This document shows, piece by piece, positions 6,765 through 13,206 of a DNA stretch of 28,748 bases. A program made the position numbers and the translations under genes. This DNA is from a virus. The notes beneath the pieces were generated by a model. It was not told the DNA's origin and searched no databases. It saw only the letters and a program-made list of their open reading frames with translations. Location: positions 1 through 28,748 of the IMG/VR virus record IMGVR_UViG_3300032213_000838; one strand, 5' to 3'. How positions within the stretch are numbered: the stretch's first letter is position 1; every line of letters begins with the position of its first letter.

Positions 6765-7501
6765 AGACTATTGTTTGCATATCAGACCTTCAAGTACCTT
6801 ACCACGATGTAGAAGCCGTCAAGGCTATCGCAAAATTTATCAAGGCTTACCAACCTGATACTGTAGTTTCTTGTGGTGATGAAATGGATATGCAAACTAT
6901 TAGTCGTTGGAGTAAGGGAACTGAGTTAGAGTTTGAGCGTTCTATTGGGCGCGATAGAGACACTACTCGCCAAGTGCTTTACGATTTAACTATTGAACAT
7001 ATGGTTCGCAGTAATCATACAGATAGATTATTTAATACTGTAATGATGCGCTCTCCTGGGTTATTAGGTTTACCTGAATTAGAATTAGAAAACTTTCTTG
7101 GCTTAAAAGAATTAGAAATTAAATACCACAAAGACCCTTATGAACTAGCCCCAGGATGGTTGTTAATGCATGGTGATGAGGGTAATGTCCAGCCTACCGC
7201 TGGTGCTACAGCCCTTGGATTAGCCAAGCGTAGTGGCATGTCTGTGGTCTGTGGACACACTCACCGCATGGGTTTAACCCATCATACTCAGACATATCGT
7301 GGCGGTAAACCTAAAACTATTTGGGGTATGGAACTGGGCAATCTAATGAATTATACTAACGCAAAGTATATAAAGGCTGGTTTATTCACATGGCAACAAG
7401 GCTTTGGTATCCTTCATGTTGATGGCAAAACTGTAGTTCCACAAATAGTTCCTATTGTAAATAGGTCATTTACTGTGGAAGGAAAGACTTGGAAGTGGTA
7501 G
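6761..7501 (+). CDS. Calcineurin-like metallophosphoesterase
   Basis: The 246-aa protein has metallophosphoesterase motifs in order: ISDLQVPYHD (Asp8, His14), CGDEMD, SNHTD (equivalent of GNHE/D), LLMHGDEG and CGHTHRMG. These residues bind two metal ions for phosphodiester or phosphomonoester hydrolysis. Mre11-type nucleases and many phage phosphatases share the fold; no Mre11 capping domain is visible. It sits within the DNA-metabolism operon, overlapping both neighbours, which favours nucleic-acid or nucleotide substrates. The exact substrate is unknown. Confidence 0.87.
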   Translation: MKTIVCISDLQVPYHDVEAVKAIAKFIKAYQPDTVVSCGDEMDMQTISRWSKGTELEFERSIGRDRDTTRQVLYDLTIEHMVRSNHTDRLFNTVMMRSPGLLGLPELELENFLGLKELEIKYHKDPYELAPGWLLMHGDEGNVQPTAGATALGLAKRSGMSVVCGHTHRMGLTHHTQTYRGGKPKTIWGMELGNLMNYTNAKYIKAGLFTWQQGFGILHVDGKTVVPQIVPIVNRSFTVEGKTWKW

Positions 7502-8235
7502 ACAAAGAACTTGAGCGTTACCCTTGGGGGCGCATAGAAAAATGGGACTACATAGTAGTTGCCGTTGCTGCTGAGTACCATAAAAAATATGATATGGTTG
7601 AGTTAGATGATATCAAACAGTCATTATACAAATGGTTTCTTGAGCACCCAAATAAATTAGATGAGTGGGAGTCTATTGGAAATAAAGATGCTAAGAATTT
7701 AATCTATCGTAGCCTTCGTAATGATGCGTTGGATTATTGTTTAGAGTGGAAAGCCAAGTCTATTGGCTATGAAACTTCTGATGTATTCTTTTATGAAGCA
7801 GATATAATTGAAGCACTCTTACCCTCAGTTTTACGAGGTGAATTTGGTGTGTCACATAAGTTGAATCTAGTTGGTCCGAGTAAGCCACCTGCCCCTGCCG
7901 AAGGCGGCAACATGATGGTAATGATGATTGAAATAGATAAAGCATATCGTAAACTTAGCACCGAGGATAGGACAGTACTATTTTACAGATACGCTTTATC
8001 TATGGACTATGGCGATGTCGCTACTGAGATGAATTTAGGTAGCGAAGATGCTGCTCGTATGCGCCATAATCGTGCTGTTAAGAAACTCATAACTAGAATC
8101 GGTGGATTCCGACCTTGGTCAGATAGAGATTCTAGCAAGGAAGAAACTGAAAACCCAAACGAAATTGTAGAGCCCGACAACCAGCCCGAAGGTGATGAGA
8201 GGGACGAACATGCTGATGAGGATGACCTGACCTAG
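7489..8235 (+). CDS. Sigma-region-4-like DNA-binding protein
   Basis: This 248-aa protein begins at TTG 7489 behind GGAAGGAAAG. An N-terminal helical domain (about 20-125) precedes a segment AYRKLSTEDRTVLFYRYALSMDYGDVATEM-like in two parts (about 150-200). The pattern, a helix then GDVATEMNLGSEDAARMRHNRAVKKL, resembles the sigma-70 region 4 helix-turn-helix. The C-terminal ~45 residues are extremely acidic (EETENPNE...DERDEHADEDDLT). It may be a phage sigma factor or transcriptional activator. It is the last plus-strand early gene and meets a minus-strand gene five bases away. Confidence 0.68.
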   Translation: MEVVDKELERYPWGRIEKWDYIVVAVAAEYHKKYDMVELDDIKQSLYKWFLEHPNKLDEWESIGNKDAKNLIYRSLRNDALDYCLEWKAKSIGYETSDVFFYEADIIEALLPSVLRGEFGVSHKLNLVGPSKPPAPAEGGNMMVMMIEIDKAYRKLSTEDRTVLFYRYALSMDYGDVATEMNLGSEDAARMRHNRAVKKLITRIGGFRPWSDRDSSKEETENPNEIVEPDNQPEGDERDEHADEDDLT

Positions 8236-8240
8236 TTCTT

Positions 8241-8675
8241 TCAGATAGGGTACTCCTGTTCCATGTAATTCTTGTACGCTTCACCAGCCCTATCAAAAGT
8301 TTCATTTATAACTCTCTTATAATTAATCAAGTGTGCTGGCTTAATTAAGTGCCCCTTTGATTGATTAGGTGGTTGTTTATTTTCTATTGGTTTACCAAAG
8401 TGTTTTACTACATCTATTAGATGGTCTATTGGTGTTATGATTACATTGTTATCTAACACGAAAGCCCAATGAGTAGCCTTGCTCACGGCTATACCTGATG
8501 GTTGCCATGAGCCACTCCCTTGATAGAAACATGACTCCTCTATAAATAAGTTGCCTGTCTCCATCCAGCGTCTATCTGTCTTAACTTCTACTGTATCCAT
8601 GTGTAATAGGTCAGCAAGTTTACTCTCGCCTATTTGCCCATCACGCAAGTCTATATCCCAATCTGAATTTTTCAT
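8241..8675 (-). CDS. PD-(D/E)XK-like nuclease family protein
   Basis: The 144-aa protein has an N-terminal DIDLRDGQIGESKLADLL helix with Glu17, then VEVKTDRRWMETGNLFIE (Glu30-x-Lys32), and SGIAVSKATHWAFVL. This order matches small phage PD-(D/E)XK endonuclease-like proteins. It is the last gene of the minus-strand WhiB unit. Its ATG overlaps the stop of the FmdB-like gene (TAATG), with AGGAGG just before it. No terminator is seen between it and the convergent plus-strand gene. Confidence 0.68.
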   Translation of the reverse strand: MKNSDWDIDLRDGQIGESKLADLLHMDTVEVKTDRRWMETGNLFIEESCFYQGSGSWQPSGIAVSKATHWAFVLDNNVIITPIDHLIDVVKHFGKPIENKQPPNQSKGHLIKPAHLINYKRVINETFDRAGEAYKNYMEQEYPI

Positions 8676-8860
8676 TATCCTCCTGTCGAATAGAATCCAG
8701 GGCCATTAAATTTAACCGCTGGTACTGTATATACTCTTTGCATTGGCTTGTAACAGTCCAAAGTTGGACATCTTACAATATATTTTTCATAATCTTTGTG
8801 GTGTATAAACTGCTCCCTTGTAGCACCACAAGTATTGCATTTGAAATCATAGTTCGGCAC
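8675..8860 (-). CDS. FmdB-type zinc-ribbon protein
   Basis: The chosen start is GTG at 8860, giving MPNYDFKCNTCG, the usual FmdB opening; a longer upstream frame would add unrelated residues. The 61-aa product has CxxC (Cys8, Cys11) and a second pair at Cys31/Cys36, then an MQRVYTVPAVKFNGPGFYSTGG-type tail typical of the FmdB/CxxC_CxxC_SSSS family. The family is poorly understood despite its regulatory name. The start overlaps the previous stop by one base (TAGTG). Confidence 0.8.
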   Translation of the reverse strand: MPNYDFKCNTCGATREQFIHHKDYEKYIVRCPTLDCYKPMQRVYTVPAVKFNGPGFYSTGG

Positions 8861-9246
8861 TAGTACCAGCCGTTCTTCTCCCAAAACTTCCATGCTCCAC
8901 ACGGGGTTTTGTATCTGTGAATTATATAATCGAGTCCTCGGTCAATTTGCTCTGTAGGGTTTGTGTCGGGCGAAAGTCCGAGAATCTGTGGGATGCCACC
9001 AGCATATCGCGCCTCACCTTTCTGATATACGGGTTGCTTATTGTATGCTTTATGTCTCCAGTTAGATTCCTTGGTCCATAATTTATCTAAACATAGCCAT
9101 TGATTATGTTCCCATGCTAGTAATGAATCTCTAGCATACATCTTGCTATCATCAACTGTCCATTCTCTTGGTGCTGGTAAAGTTTCTACTCTACTTATCC
9201 CAAAGAGAGAAAATATACCTATAAACAGCAACAATAATCTTCTCAT
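8860..9246 (-). CDS. Secreted lysozyme/transglycosylase-like protein
   Basis: This 128-aa protein has a classic signal peptide (MRRLLLLFIGIFSLFGISRV, cleavage likely soon after residue 20). The mature domain has LDKLWTKESNWRHKAYN with a probable catalytic Glu60. YAGGIPQILGL, IDRGLDYIIHRYKTPCGAWKFW and GWY follow, the landmarks of small SLT/lysozyme-like domains of the aggregation-promoting-factor or Rpf-like type. It would cleave or remodel cell-wall glycan outside the membrane. It sits in an early-type minus-strand operon with WhiB, far from the CHAP lysin. The ATG follows the preceding stop by two bases. Confidence 0.82.
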   Translation of the reverse strand: MRRLLLLFIGIFSLFGISRVETLPAPREWTVDDSKMYARDSLLAWEHNQWLCLDKLWTKESNWRHKAYNKQPVYQKGEARYAGGIPQILGLSPDTNPTEQIDRGLDYIIHRYKTPCGAWKFWEKNGWY

Positions 9247-9248
9247 AT

Positions 9249-9431
9249 TTACAGCCTCGTTTCCTCTGCTATAACATCTGTATCTGCAGGCATGTCAAAC
9301 TCAGACACTTCCCACTCATTGTAGGGTGCATCCAACGCTAGACCTATAGCCGTGTCTATATCATACTCTGCTACATAATATATCAAGGTAGCAGGCGTTC
9401 TAACCTCTATTCTGTACCTTTTTATCTCCAT
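9249..9431 (-). CDS. Hypothetical 60-aa protein
   Basis: A small alpha/beta-like protein beginning MEIKRYRIEVRTPATLIYYVAEYDIDTAIGLAL, with an acidic C-terminal half. The first strand, helix and strand resemble compact phage proteins of unknown function. The ribosome site GAAAGGGGG lies inside the end of the WhiB gene, with a 10-base overlap. No motif is recognised. Confidence 0.65.
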   Translation of the reverse strand: MEIKRYRIEVRTPATLIYYVAEYDIDTAIGLALDAPYNEWEVSEFDMPADTDVIAEETRL

Positions 9432-9787
9432 TCTATCCCCCTTTCTGTCATAGTATTCCTAACCTTGATGGCAAACCTTGCTTTCTGTCTGATAATAGAG
9501 TTCTTTGTGAGCCTACCAACCATAGCCAACCTCTCCCCTGGCATAGTGCCACCATATATACCATGATACAACGAATCACCACTCTTACCTATCTCTAGGC
9601 AATTATCCTTAGCAGGGCAATTCCTGCATATTGATAGTGCTGTGATAGCATCTTCTACCTGTCTCCTAGACTCTAGTGAGTTGGTATTAACGCTACTGGT
9701 GGGGTCAGCCAAATCCACCTCACCAGCAAACCATAAGTCAGGGTTATCATGGGACAGACATGTTCCATTACTGACATCAAGTTTCAT
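9422..9787 (-). CDS. WhiB-like [4Fe-4S] transcriptional regulator
   Basis: With the start at ATG 9787 the protein is 121 aa and its start overlaps the stop of the upstream micro-gene (TGATG); ATG at 9814 would add nine residues. It has the four WhiB cysteines: Cys10 (GTCLSHDNPDLWFAGE) and Cys54-x2-Cys57-x5-Cys63 (CRNCPAKDNC). The family turn is GIYGG, followed by MPGERLAM and a basic C-terminal helical region. WhiB proteins bind sigma factor region 4 and redirect RNA polymerase in Actinobacteria. A phage copy probably adjusts phage or host promoters. It also fixes the host group. Confidence 0.93.
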   Translation of the reverse strand: MKLDVSNGTCLSHDNPDLWFAGEVDLADPTSSVNTNSLESRRQVEDAITALSICRNCPAKDNCLEIGKSGDSLYHGIYGGTMPGERLAMVGRLTKNSIIRQKARFAIKVRNTMTERGIEWR

Positions 9788-9933
9788 CAGTTGTGTATCC
9801 CATAATCCCAGCATATCTTTTGGAAGGTTACATTTAACTCCACAATCATTCTACTAATCATGGCTTCATCCATGTTCCCTATGTCACTCTTATTTATTGT
9901 TGCTGCCCATATTGTATCTTTTTCTAGTTCCAT
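9787..9933 (-). CDS. 48-aa micro-protein upstream of WhiB
   Basis: The ATG overlaps the previous stop by one base (TAATG) and its TGA overlaps the WhiB ATG by one base. This gap-free chain is the main support. The product MELEKDTIWAATINKSDIG... is mostly helical (MDEAMISRMIVELNVTFQKI) with no known motif. It was found by reading between the longer genes. It could be a regulator partner or only a coupling ORF. Confidence 0.6.
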   Translation of the reverse strand: MELEKDTIWAATINKSDIGNMDEAMISRMIVELNVTFQKICWDYGIHN

Positions 9934-10175
9934 TAGTTCTCCAAGTCTGTTATGCAGTCGAGTATGTATTCAAACTCAGGGCGGTCTGCTTCGGGTGGAG
10001 ATTTTCCATCCCAAATCATTTCATATCCGTCATGAGAATCCCAGTATAATCTACCTGAGTATTGATTAGTTCCATCATTTAGTATGATAGATTTCGCAAA
10101 GCCAGTACTCATCTTTCCGTCAGATGATATCATGTATGTATCCATTAGTTCTCTAATCGTAACCTCACCTGTCAT
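9933..10175 (-). CDS. Hypothetical 80-aa protein, first gene of the WhiB unit
   Basis: The ATG lies 14 bases downstream of the palindromic promoter, behind AAAGGA. The product has an N-terminal helix (VTIRELMDTYMISSDGK), beta-like segments (NQYSGRLYWDSHDGYEMIWDGK) and an acidic C-terminal helix. No family is recognised. It heads a seven-gene chain with almost no intergenic bases. Confidence 0.7.
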   Translation of the reverse strand: MTGEVTIRELMDTYMISSDGKMSTGFAKSIILNDGTNQYSGRLYWDSHDGYEMIWDGKSPPEADRPEFEYILDCITDLEN

Positions 10176-10188
10176 CTATATCCTTTCT

Positions 10189-10205
10189 TGTCATATTATA
10201 TGACA
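10189..10205 (-). promoter_or_regulatory. Palindrome with embedded -10 box, WhiB unit
   Basis: The 17-base dyad reads TGTCATATAATATGACA on the minus strand, with TATAAT at 10200-10195. Predicted transcription starts near 10188, giving a leader of about 13 bases. No -35 hexamer is visible at the expected distance. Just upstream, a CTTCTA/TAGAAG hairpin (10218-10232) overlaps the stop of the previous minus-strand gene. Confidence 0.7.
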
Positions 10206-10225
10206 GACAGTATTCGACTTCTACC

Positions 10226-11056
10226 TTAGAAGCCAAAGTCATAGTGCCCATTATATTCCGCCATTGTTTGTTTGTGTTGAACGGATTTCTCTCGCTCAGG
10301 TGTCCAGCATAGGCAACCATCATCTTTTACCATGCTACAATCATAACATGTAAAACACTCAAAGCAATAGTATGGATTGTCATCACTTAGTCTAGGTACA
10401 CCACATCCGTAGCACATGTAATCATCTTCACTACCACCTATATCTTCTAGGTCATAGTAATCATTAGACTTCTTAAACAGGCTAGACCAAGCATTAGCCT
10501 TGTAGCCATCATTAGACCACCAGTTACCATCATTATCCCAATGACCTAAGTCCTCGTTGATAATGTAGCAGTCATACACAGCCACAGGGTCTAAGGTAAA
10601 CACAGCAACCTTGCTACCAGCAGCCCAGCCTTCTAGCATACTGTATAGATTAACATCATCTAATGCCTTAACACCACCCATAGCAGGTAGAATATCATCA
10701 GCAAAGATACGCGTATCACTACGCTTATCATTGGCAGGGATATCCACATTAAGAATGCCATTGTGTGCTAAGTATGTAAGGTCGCTACCACCCACTTGGA
10801 ATGGGTGACAATTCTCATCATTCTTAACACCATGCGTAGCAAATCTAGCATGGAACATAGCATAACTACTAGGGTATTGTTTACGCACCGCTAAGAACTC
10901 TTTGATTATCTTCTTAGAGGACATACCCTTGCCAGTAATAATTTTATTACCAGCAATTACAGCATAGCCAAAGCCATGCGGATTGTTACACGAAGCACAC
11001 TCTAAGTCTTTACGCTTGGGTGTACTATTCGGGGAACTTACTACCAATAGGCACAT
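10226..11056 (-). CDS. Class II glutamine amidotransferase-like protein with zinc-ribbon tail
   Basis: The 276-aa protein begins MCLLVV, placing Cys2 as the N-terminal nucleophile of an Ntn-type glutaminase. Supporting motifs are GFGYAV, FHARFATHG (His69, Arg71), NCHPFQVGG and LAHNGIL, the family pattern. Glutaminase domains of this class release ammonia from glutamine for a partner enzyme. The C-terminus has a cysteine cluster (CYGCG, CFECFTCYDC, CLCW) that should bind zinc. The start overlaps the amidoligase gene by 32 bases, so the two are one transcript. The likely partner is that amidoligase. Confidence 0.85.
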   Translation of the reverse strand: MCLLVVSSPNSTPKRKDLECASCNNPHGFGYAVIAGNKIITGKGMSSKKIIKEFLAVRKQYPSSYAMFHARFATHGVKNDENCHPFQVGGSDLTYLAHNGILNVDIPANDKRSDTRIFADDILPAMGGVKALDDVNLYSMLEGWAAGSKVAVFTLDPVAVYDCYIINEDLGHWDNDGNWWSNDGYKANAWSSLFKKSNDYYDLEDIGGSEDDYMCYGCGVPRLSDDNPYYCFECFTCYDCSMVKDDGCLCWTPEREKSVQHKQTMAEYNGHYDFGF

Positions 11057-12251
11057 ACTCTTTCCTCTCTATTTTATCTATCACATTGGACATGCTATTT
11101 AATCTTTGATTGAGAGAAGGATATAACTCTACTCTCTCTCGGATGTATTGTATTAGGTTAATACAATCTAATTTATGTTCCCTAACCTCAGGAACACTCA
11201 TCACTCTTGTAAACTCAACGCTGGCATGCGCTAAGTCTATACATGACTTGATGAATCTAGTGTTCAGACTACCTCTAAAGATTCTCATCTCTAGTGTATT
11301 TCTATTGTTGGTATTGACGGCAGAGTATCTATCGCTACCACCTCGCTCAAACTTATGCTTAAGAGATTTAGCACCAGTTCTTGGGTCAATGTTATCATCA
11401 AACTTAGCCCAATGAGTAGACGACCTACCAGCAAGCACCTCATAGAAGTCCTTGTTGTTATACACTAACTGTAAGAATCTATGCTGGTGTGAACCACCAC
11501 TAAATCCATTACGAGATATATGAATATGAAGTCCGCAGGTTTTTGTACCCCATGCCATCATACTATAATTATTCTTAAGTGTTTCTATAGTATCCCATAG
11601 AGAACTAGCATCATTCATAAAGTAACTATGGGATAATGGATGAGTTACTATTTCGAACCCACAATTTAGTGAGCCGTCAGATTTGAGATAGGCTAAGTCT
11701 TGCCCCTCTAGTTTAACTGCATAGTCGGCAGCATTCCTTCTATCACCATAATCGCCACCTCGTACCTCAGTTTCTATCTCTATGCCAAAGTATAAGCGTG
11801 TCTGCTCGTCCTCTGAACTGTGGAAGATAGGGTCAGGTCTATACGAGTAATCATGTATAGTCCTACTATCATCTTCTTCTTCGTGGTTATAAGTACAACC
11901 ATCTATATAGGTAGCGTCACATTCTTCACAGTAAGAAGTATTATTTTCAAAACACCTCTCACACATGAGGTCACTACTATCTTCTGCGCTATATGAATAA
12001 CCAGTAAAATAGTTATCGCACATATCACACCAAGTAGCCTCATCACGAGTACATGTTCGACACCATAACTCACCCTCTACATCATTGTACTCATCATCAA
12101 CTGTCATAACAGTTTCACAATGAATACACATTACTACGCAACTGTCGCAGACAGGGTCTCCGCTACTGGTAGTAGTGCCGTCATCATCACTATTTAATTC
12201 AGTATTGCAAGCGATACAACACTTGACTTCTACTTCATCAACAGTTTCCAT
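11025..12251 (-). CDS. GS-like amidoligase with N-terminal zinc-ribbon array
   Basis: The 408-aa protein has about 130 N-terminal residues packed with CxxC pairs (CCIAC, CDSC, CIHC, CRTC, CDMC, CERC, CEEC), a serial zinc-ribbon or LIM-like array. The C-terminal enzyme domain shows YFGIEIETEV, SDGSLNCGFEIVTHPLS, TCGLHIHISR, RYSAVNTNN and TLEMRIFRGSL, the motifs of the putative amidoligase family (glutamine-synthetase-like COOH-NH2 ligases). Such enzymes form amide bonds with ATP, on peptides, cell-wall precursors or proteins. The adjacent class II amidotransferase would supply ammonia. The substrate is unknown. A palindromic promoter lies 11 bases before the ATG. Confidence 0.87.
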   Translation of the reverse strand: METVDEVEVKCCIACNTELNSDDDGTTTSSGDPVCDSCVVMCIHCETVMTVDDEYNDVEGELWCRTCTRDEATWCDMCDNYFTGYSYSAEDSSDLMCERCFENNTSYCEECDATYIDGCTYNHEEEDDSRTIHDYSYRPDPIFHSSEDEQTRLYFGIEIETEVRGGDYGDRRNAADYAVKLEGQDLAYLKSDGSLNCGFEIVTHPLSHSYFMNDASSLWDTIETLKNNYSMMAWGTKTCGLHIHISRNGFSGGSHQHRFLQLVYNNKDFYEVLAGRSSTHWAKFDDNIDPRTGAKSLKHKFERGGSDRYSAVNTNNRNTLEMRIFRGSLNTRFIKSCIDLAHASVEFTRVMSVPEVREHKLDCINLIQYIRERVELYPSLNQRLNSMSNVIDKIERKEYVPIGSKFPE

Positions 12252-12261
12252 ATCCTATCCT

Positions 12262-12278
12262 TATCATATTATATGACA
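12262..12278 (-). promoter_or_regulatory. Palindrome with embedded -10 box, amidoligase unit
   Basis: The minus strand reads TGTCATATAATATGATA, one mismatch from the perfect dyad, with TATAAT at 12273-12268. AAGGATAGG follows as ribosome site before the ATG at 12251. A CAGCGA/TCGCTG hairpin (12277-12299) lies immediately upstream and overlaps it by two bases. Confidence 0.7.
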
Positions 12279-12305
12279 GCGAAAGCATCTCTCTCGCTGG
12301 TAGTG

Positions 12306-12542
12306 CTATTTTAGCACCGATACTGTGGGCGTGTCAAGTTTATGACGCACAGAATCTAAGATTATATTTACAATCTTGTTCCGCAACTCATCACTCGCTT
12401 TGGCTCGCCCAGCATACCCATGCCGTTCATTGTACATGGAAAATTGCCTCAAAGATTCCCTCACGACCTCTAGTTCATCTCTAGAGAGCGTGAGGATAAT
12501 CTCATTGGCATAGTCTACATTACTTTTGGACACTTGACTCAC
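12306..12542 (-). CDS. Hypothetical 78-aa helical protein
   Basis: It starts at GTG 12542 inside the previous micro-gene (23-base overlap); GTG 12533 is an alternative. The product is helical: NVDYANEIILTLSRDELEVVRESLRQF, a Tyr/Gly-rich turn, then SDELRNKIVNIILDSVRHKL. Small helical phage proteins of this sort often bind other proteins, but no family is recognised. It ends just before a hairpin and the next palindrome. Confidence 0.68.
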   Translation of the reverse strand: MSQVSKSNVDYANEIILTLSRDELEVVRESLRQFSMYNERHGYAGRAKASDELRNKIVNIILDSVRHKLDTPTVSVLK

Positions 12543-12651
12543 GGATTAAGCGAGTAAGTTTAGCGTTTCTGATAGCGGTGGTGATTACCAGCGTGGTGCT
12601 AGTAGTCAGCGCGATAATAATTGCTATCGTGTCTGTTATCTCTATGTACAT
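12520..12651 (-). CDS. 43-aa single-pass membrane protein
   Basis: ATG 12651 is chosen because AAAGGAG precedes it and the palindromic promoter ends just upstream; a longer frame beginning at 12714 would run through that promoter. The product has one transmembrane segment (DTIAIIIALTTSTTLVITTAI, about 7-27) and a basic cytoplasmic tail. A membrane regulator or superinfection-related peptide is possible. The function is unknown. Confidence 0.65.
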   Translation of the reverse strand: MYIEITDTIAIIIALTTSTTLVITTAIRNAKLTRLIRESSVQK

Positions 12652-12672
12652 GTTTTCTCCTTTGTTAGTGCC

Positions 12673-12689
12673 TGTCATATTATATGACA
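12673..12689 (-). promoter_or_regulatory. Perfect palindrome with embedded -10 box
   Basis: TGTCATATAATATGACA on the minus strand, TATAAT at 12684-12679. It lies 21 bases upstream of the ATG at 12651. No -35 hexamer is evident. Confidence 0.7.
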
Positions 12690-12694
12690 TGCGT

Positions 12695-12740
12695 GCCCAC
12701 CATAGGAATTGCACCTATGATTATGCCGTCTAGCGTGGGC
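12695..12740 (-). other. Nested hairpin between minus-strand units
   Basis: An inner stem CATAGG/CCTATG (12701-12706 with 12714-12719; 7-base loop) is flanked by an outer pair GCCCAC/GTGGGC (12695-12700 with 12735-12740). Minus-strand RNA would fold it just after the acidic micro-gene. It may end that transcript, although no T-run follows. The inner arm resembles a tRNA T-arm but no tRNA can be drawn. Confidence 0.5.
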
Positions 12741-12750
12741 TGTCCAGTTG

Positions 12751-12897
12751 CTATTCGTAGTCCGAGTCCGAAGCAACTTCCTCAAGTAAATCCTCATCAA
12801 AGGTATCCATATCAACCTCTAATAATTCCTCAGTTGCAAGTATCTCGGCTACCTCTTGCTCGGACATGAAATCTAGCGCACTATCATCGCCACTCAT
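12751..12897 (-). CDS. 48-aa highly acidic protein
   Basis: MSGDDSALDFMSEQEVAEIL opens the product and it ends SDSDYE; roughly a third of residues are Asp or Glu. It overlaps the preceding micro-gene by 14 bases. Small acidic phage proteins are often DNA mimics or inhibitors of host RNA polymerase or nucleases; that is inference only. No clear ribosome site was found, so coding status rests on context and composition. Confidence 0.5.
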   Translation of the reverse strand: MSGDDSALDFMSEQEVAEILATEELLEVDMDTFDEDLLEEVASDSDYE

Positions 12898-13033
12898 GGC
12901 TTGCCCTATCCATAGCCCTAGCAGTTTTAACCTTTATCTCAGCCTTGCGTAATGCTTCAGCCTCGATGTTTCTCTCCACTTGTACGCTTTGCATTAAAGC
13001 GGAAAGGATTGGATTATCAATTAAGATGTCCAT
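12884..13033 (-). CDS. 49-aa helical micro-protein
   Basis: The ATG at 13033 has AGAAGGG upstream and lies 23 bases downstream of a perfect palindrome. The product MDILIDNPILSALMQSVQVE... continues as a charged helix (RNIEAEALRKAEIKVKTARAMDRA). It may form a coiled coil. No family is recognised. Confidence 0.58.
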   Translation of the reverse strand: MDILIDNPILSALMQSVQVERNIEAEALRKAEIKVKTARAMDRASHEWR

Positions 13034-13056
13034 TTTGTACCCTTCTGTTTAGTGCC

Positions 13057-13073
13057 TGTCATATAATATGACA
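13057..13073 (-). promoter_or_regulatory. Perfect palindrome upstream of micro-gene unit
   Basis: The same 17-base dyad, but with the central TAA reversed: the plus strand reads TGTCATATAATATGACA, so the minus strand core is TATTAT. That is still an acceptable -10 for the minus-strand gene at 13033. Confidence 0.62.
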
Positions 13074-13146
13074 AGACATGTAGCGAATTTCGCCAGTAAG
13101 ACAATTATGACCTATAACAAAGGCTGTGTCAAGTACCGCACAGTTT

Positions 13147-13163
13147 TGTCATATAATATGACA
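13147..13163 (+). promoter_or_regulatory. Second perfect palindrome, 90 bases from the last
   Basis: TGTCATATAATATGACA on the plus strand. No gene starts directly after it on either strand. Paired spacing with the 13057 copy suggests a double operator. A small CTGTG/CACAG hairpin (13124-13143) lies just before it. Confidence 0.58.
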
Positions 13164-13206
13164 AGGGCGACACCGACACCGCCTCAGCACCGCCCCCTCA
13201 TTAGCG

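Noticed and set aside
8861-8902. Longer N-terminus for the FmdB-like protein
   Set aside because: FmdB proteins begin MPxYDxxC, which the GTG at 8860 gives exactly; the extra residues overlap the lysozyme gene.
12652-12714. Longer N-terminus for the 43-aa membrane protein
   Set aside because: The extension translates across the perfect palindrome/promoter; ATG 12651 has an AAAGGAG site.
12690-12765. Possible tRNA gene on the minus strand
   Set aside because: The T-arm-like hairpin and part of an acceptor-like pair exist, but no anticodon arm or D-stem can be drawn and the 5' acceptor does not pair at full tRNA length.
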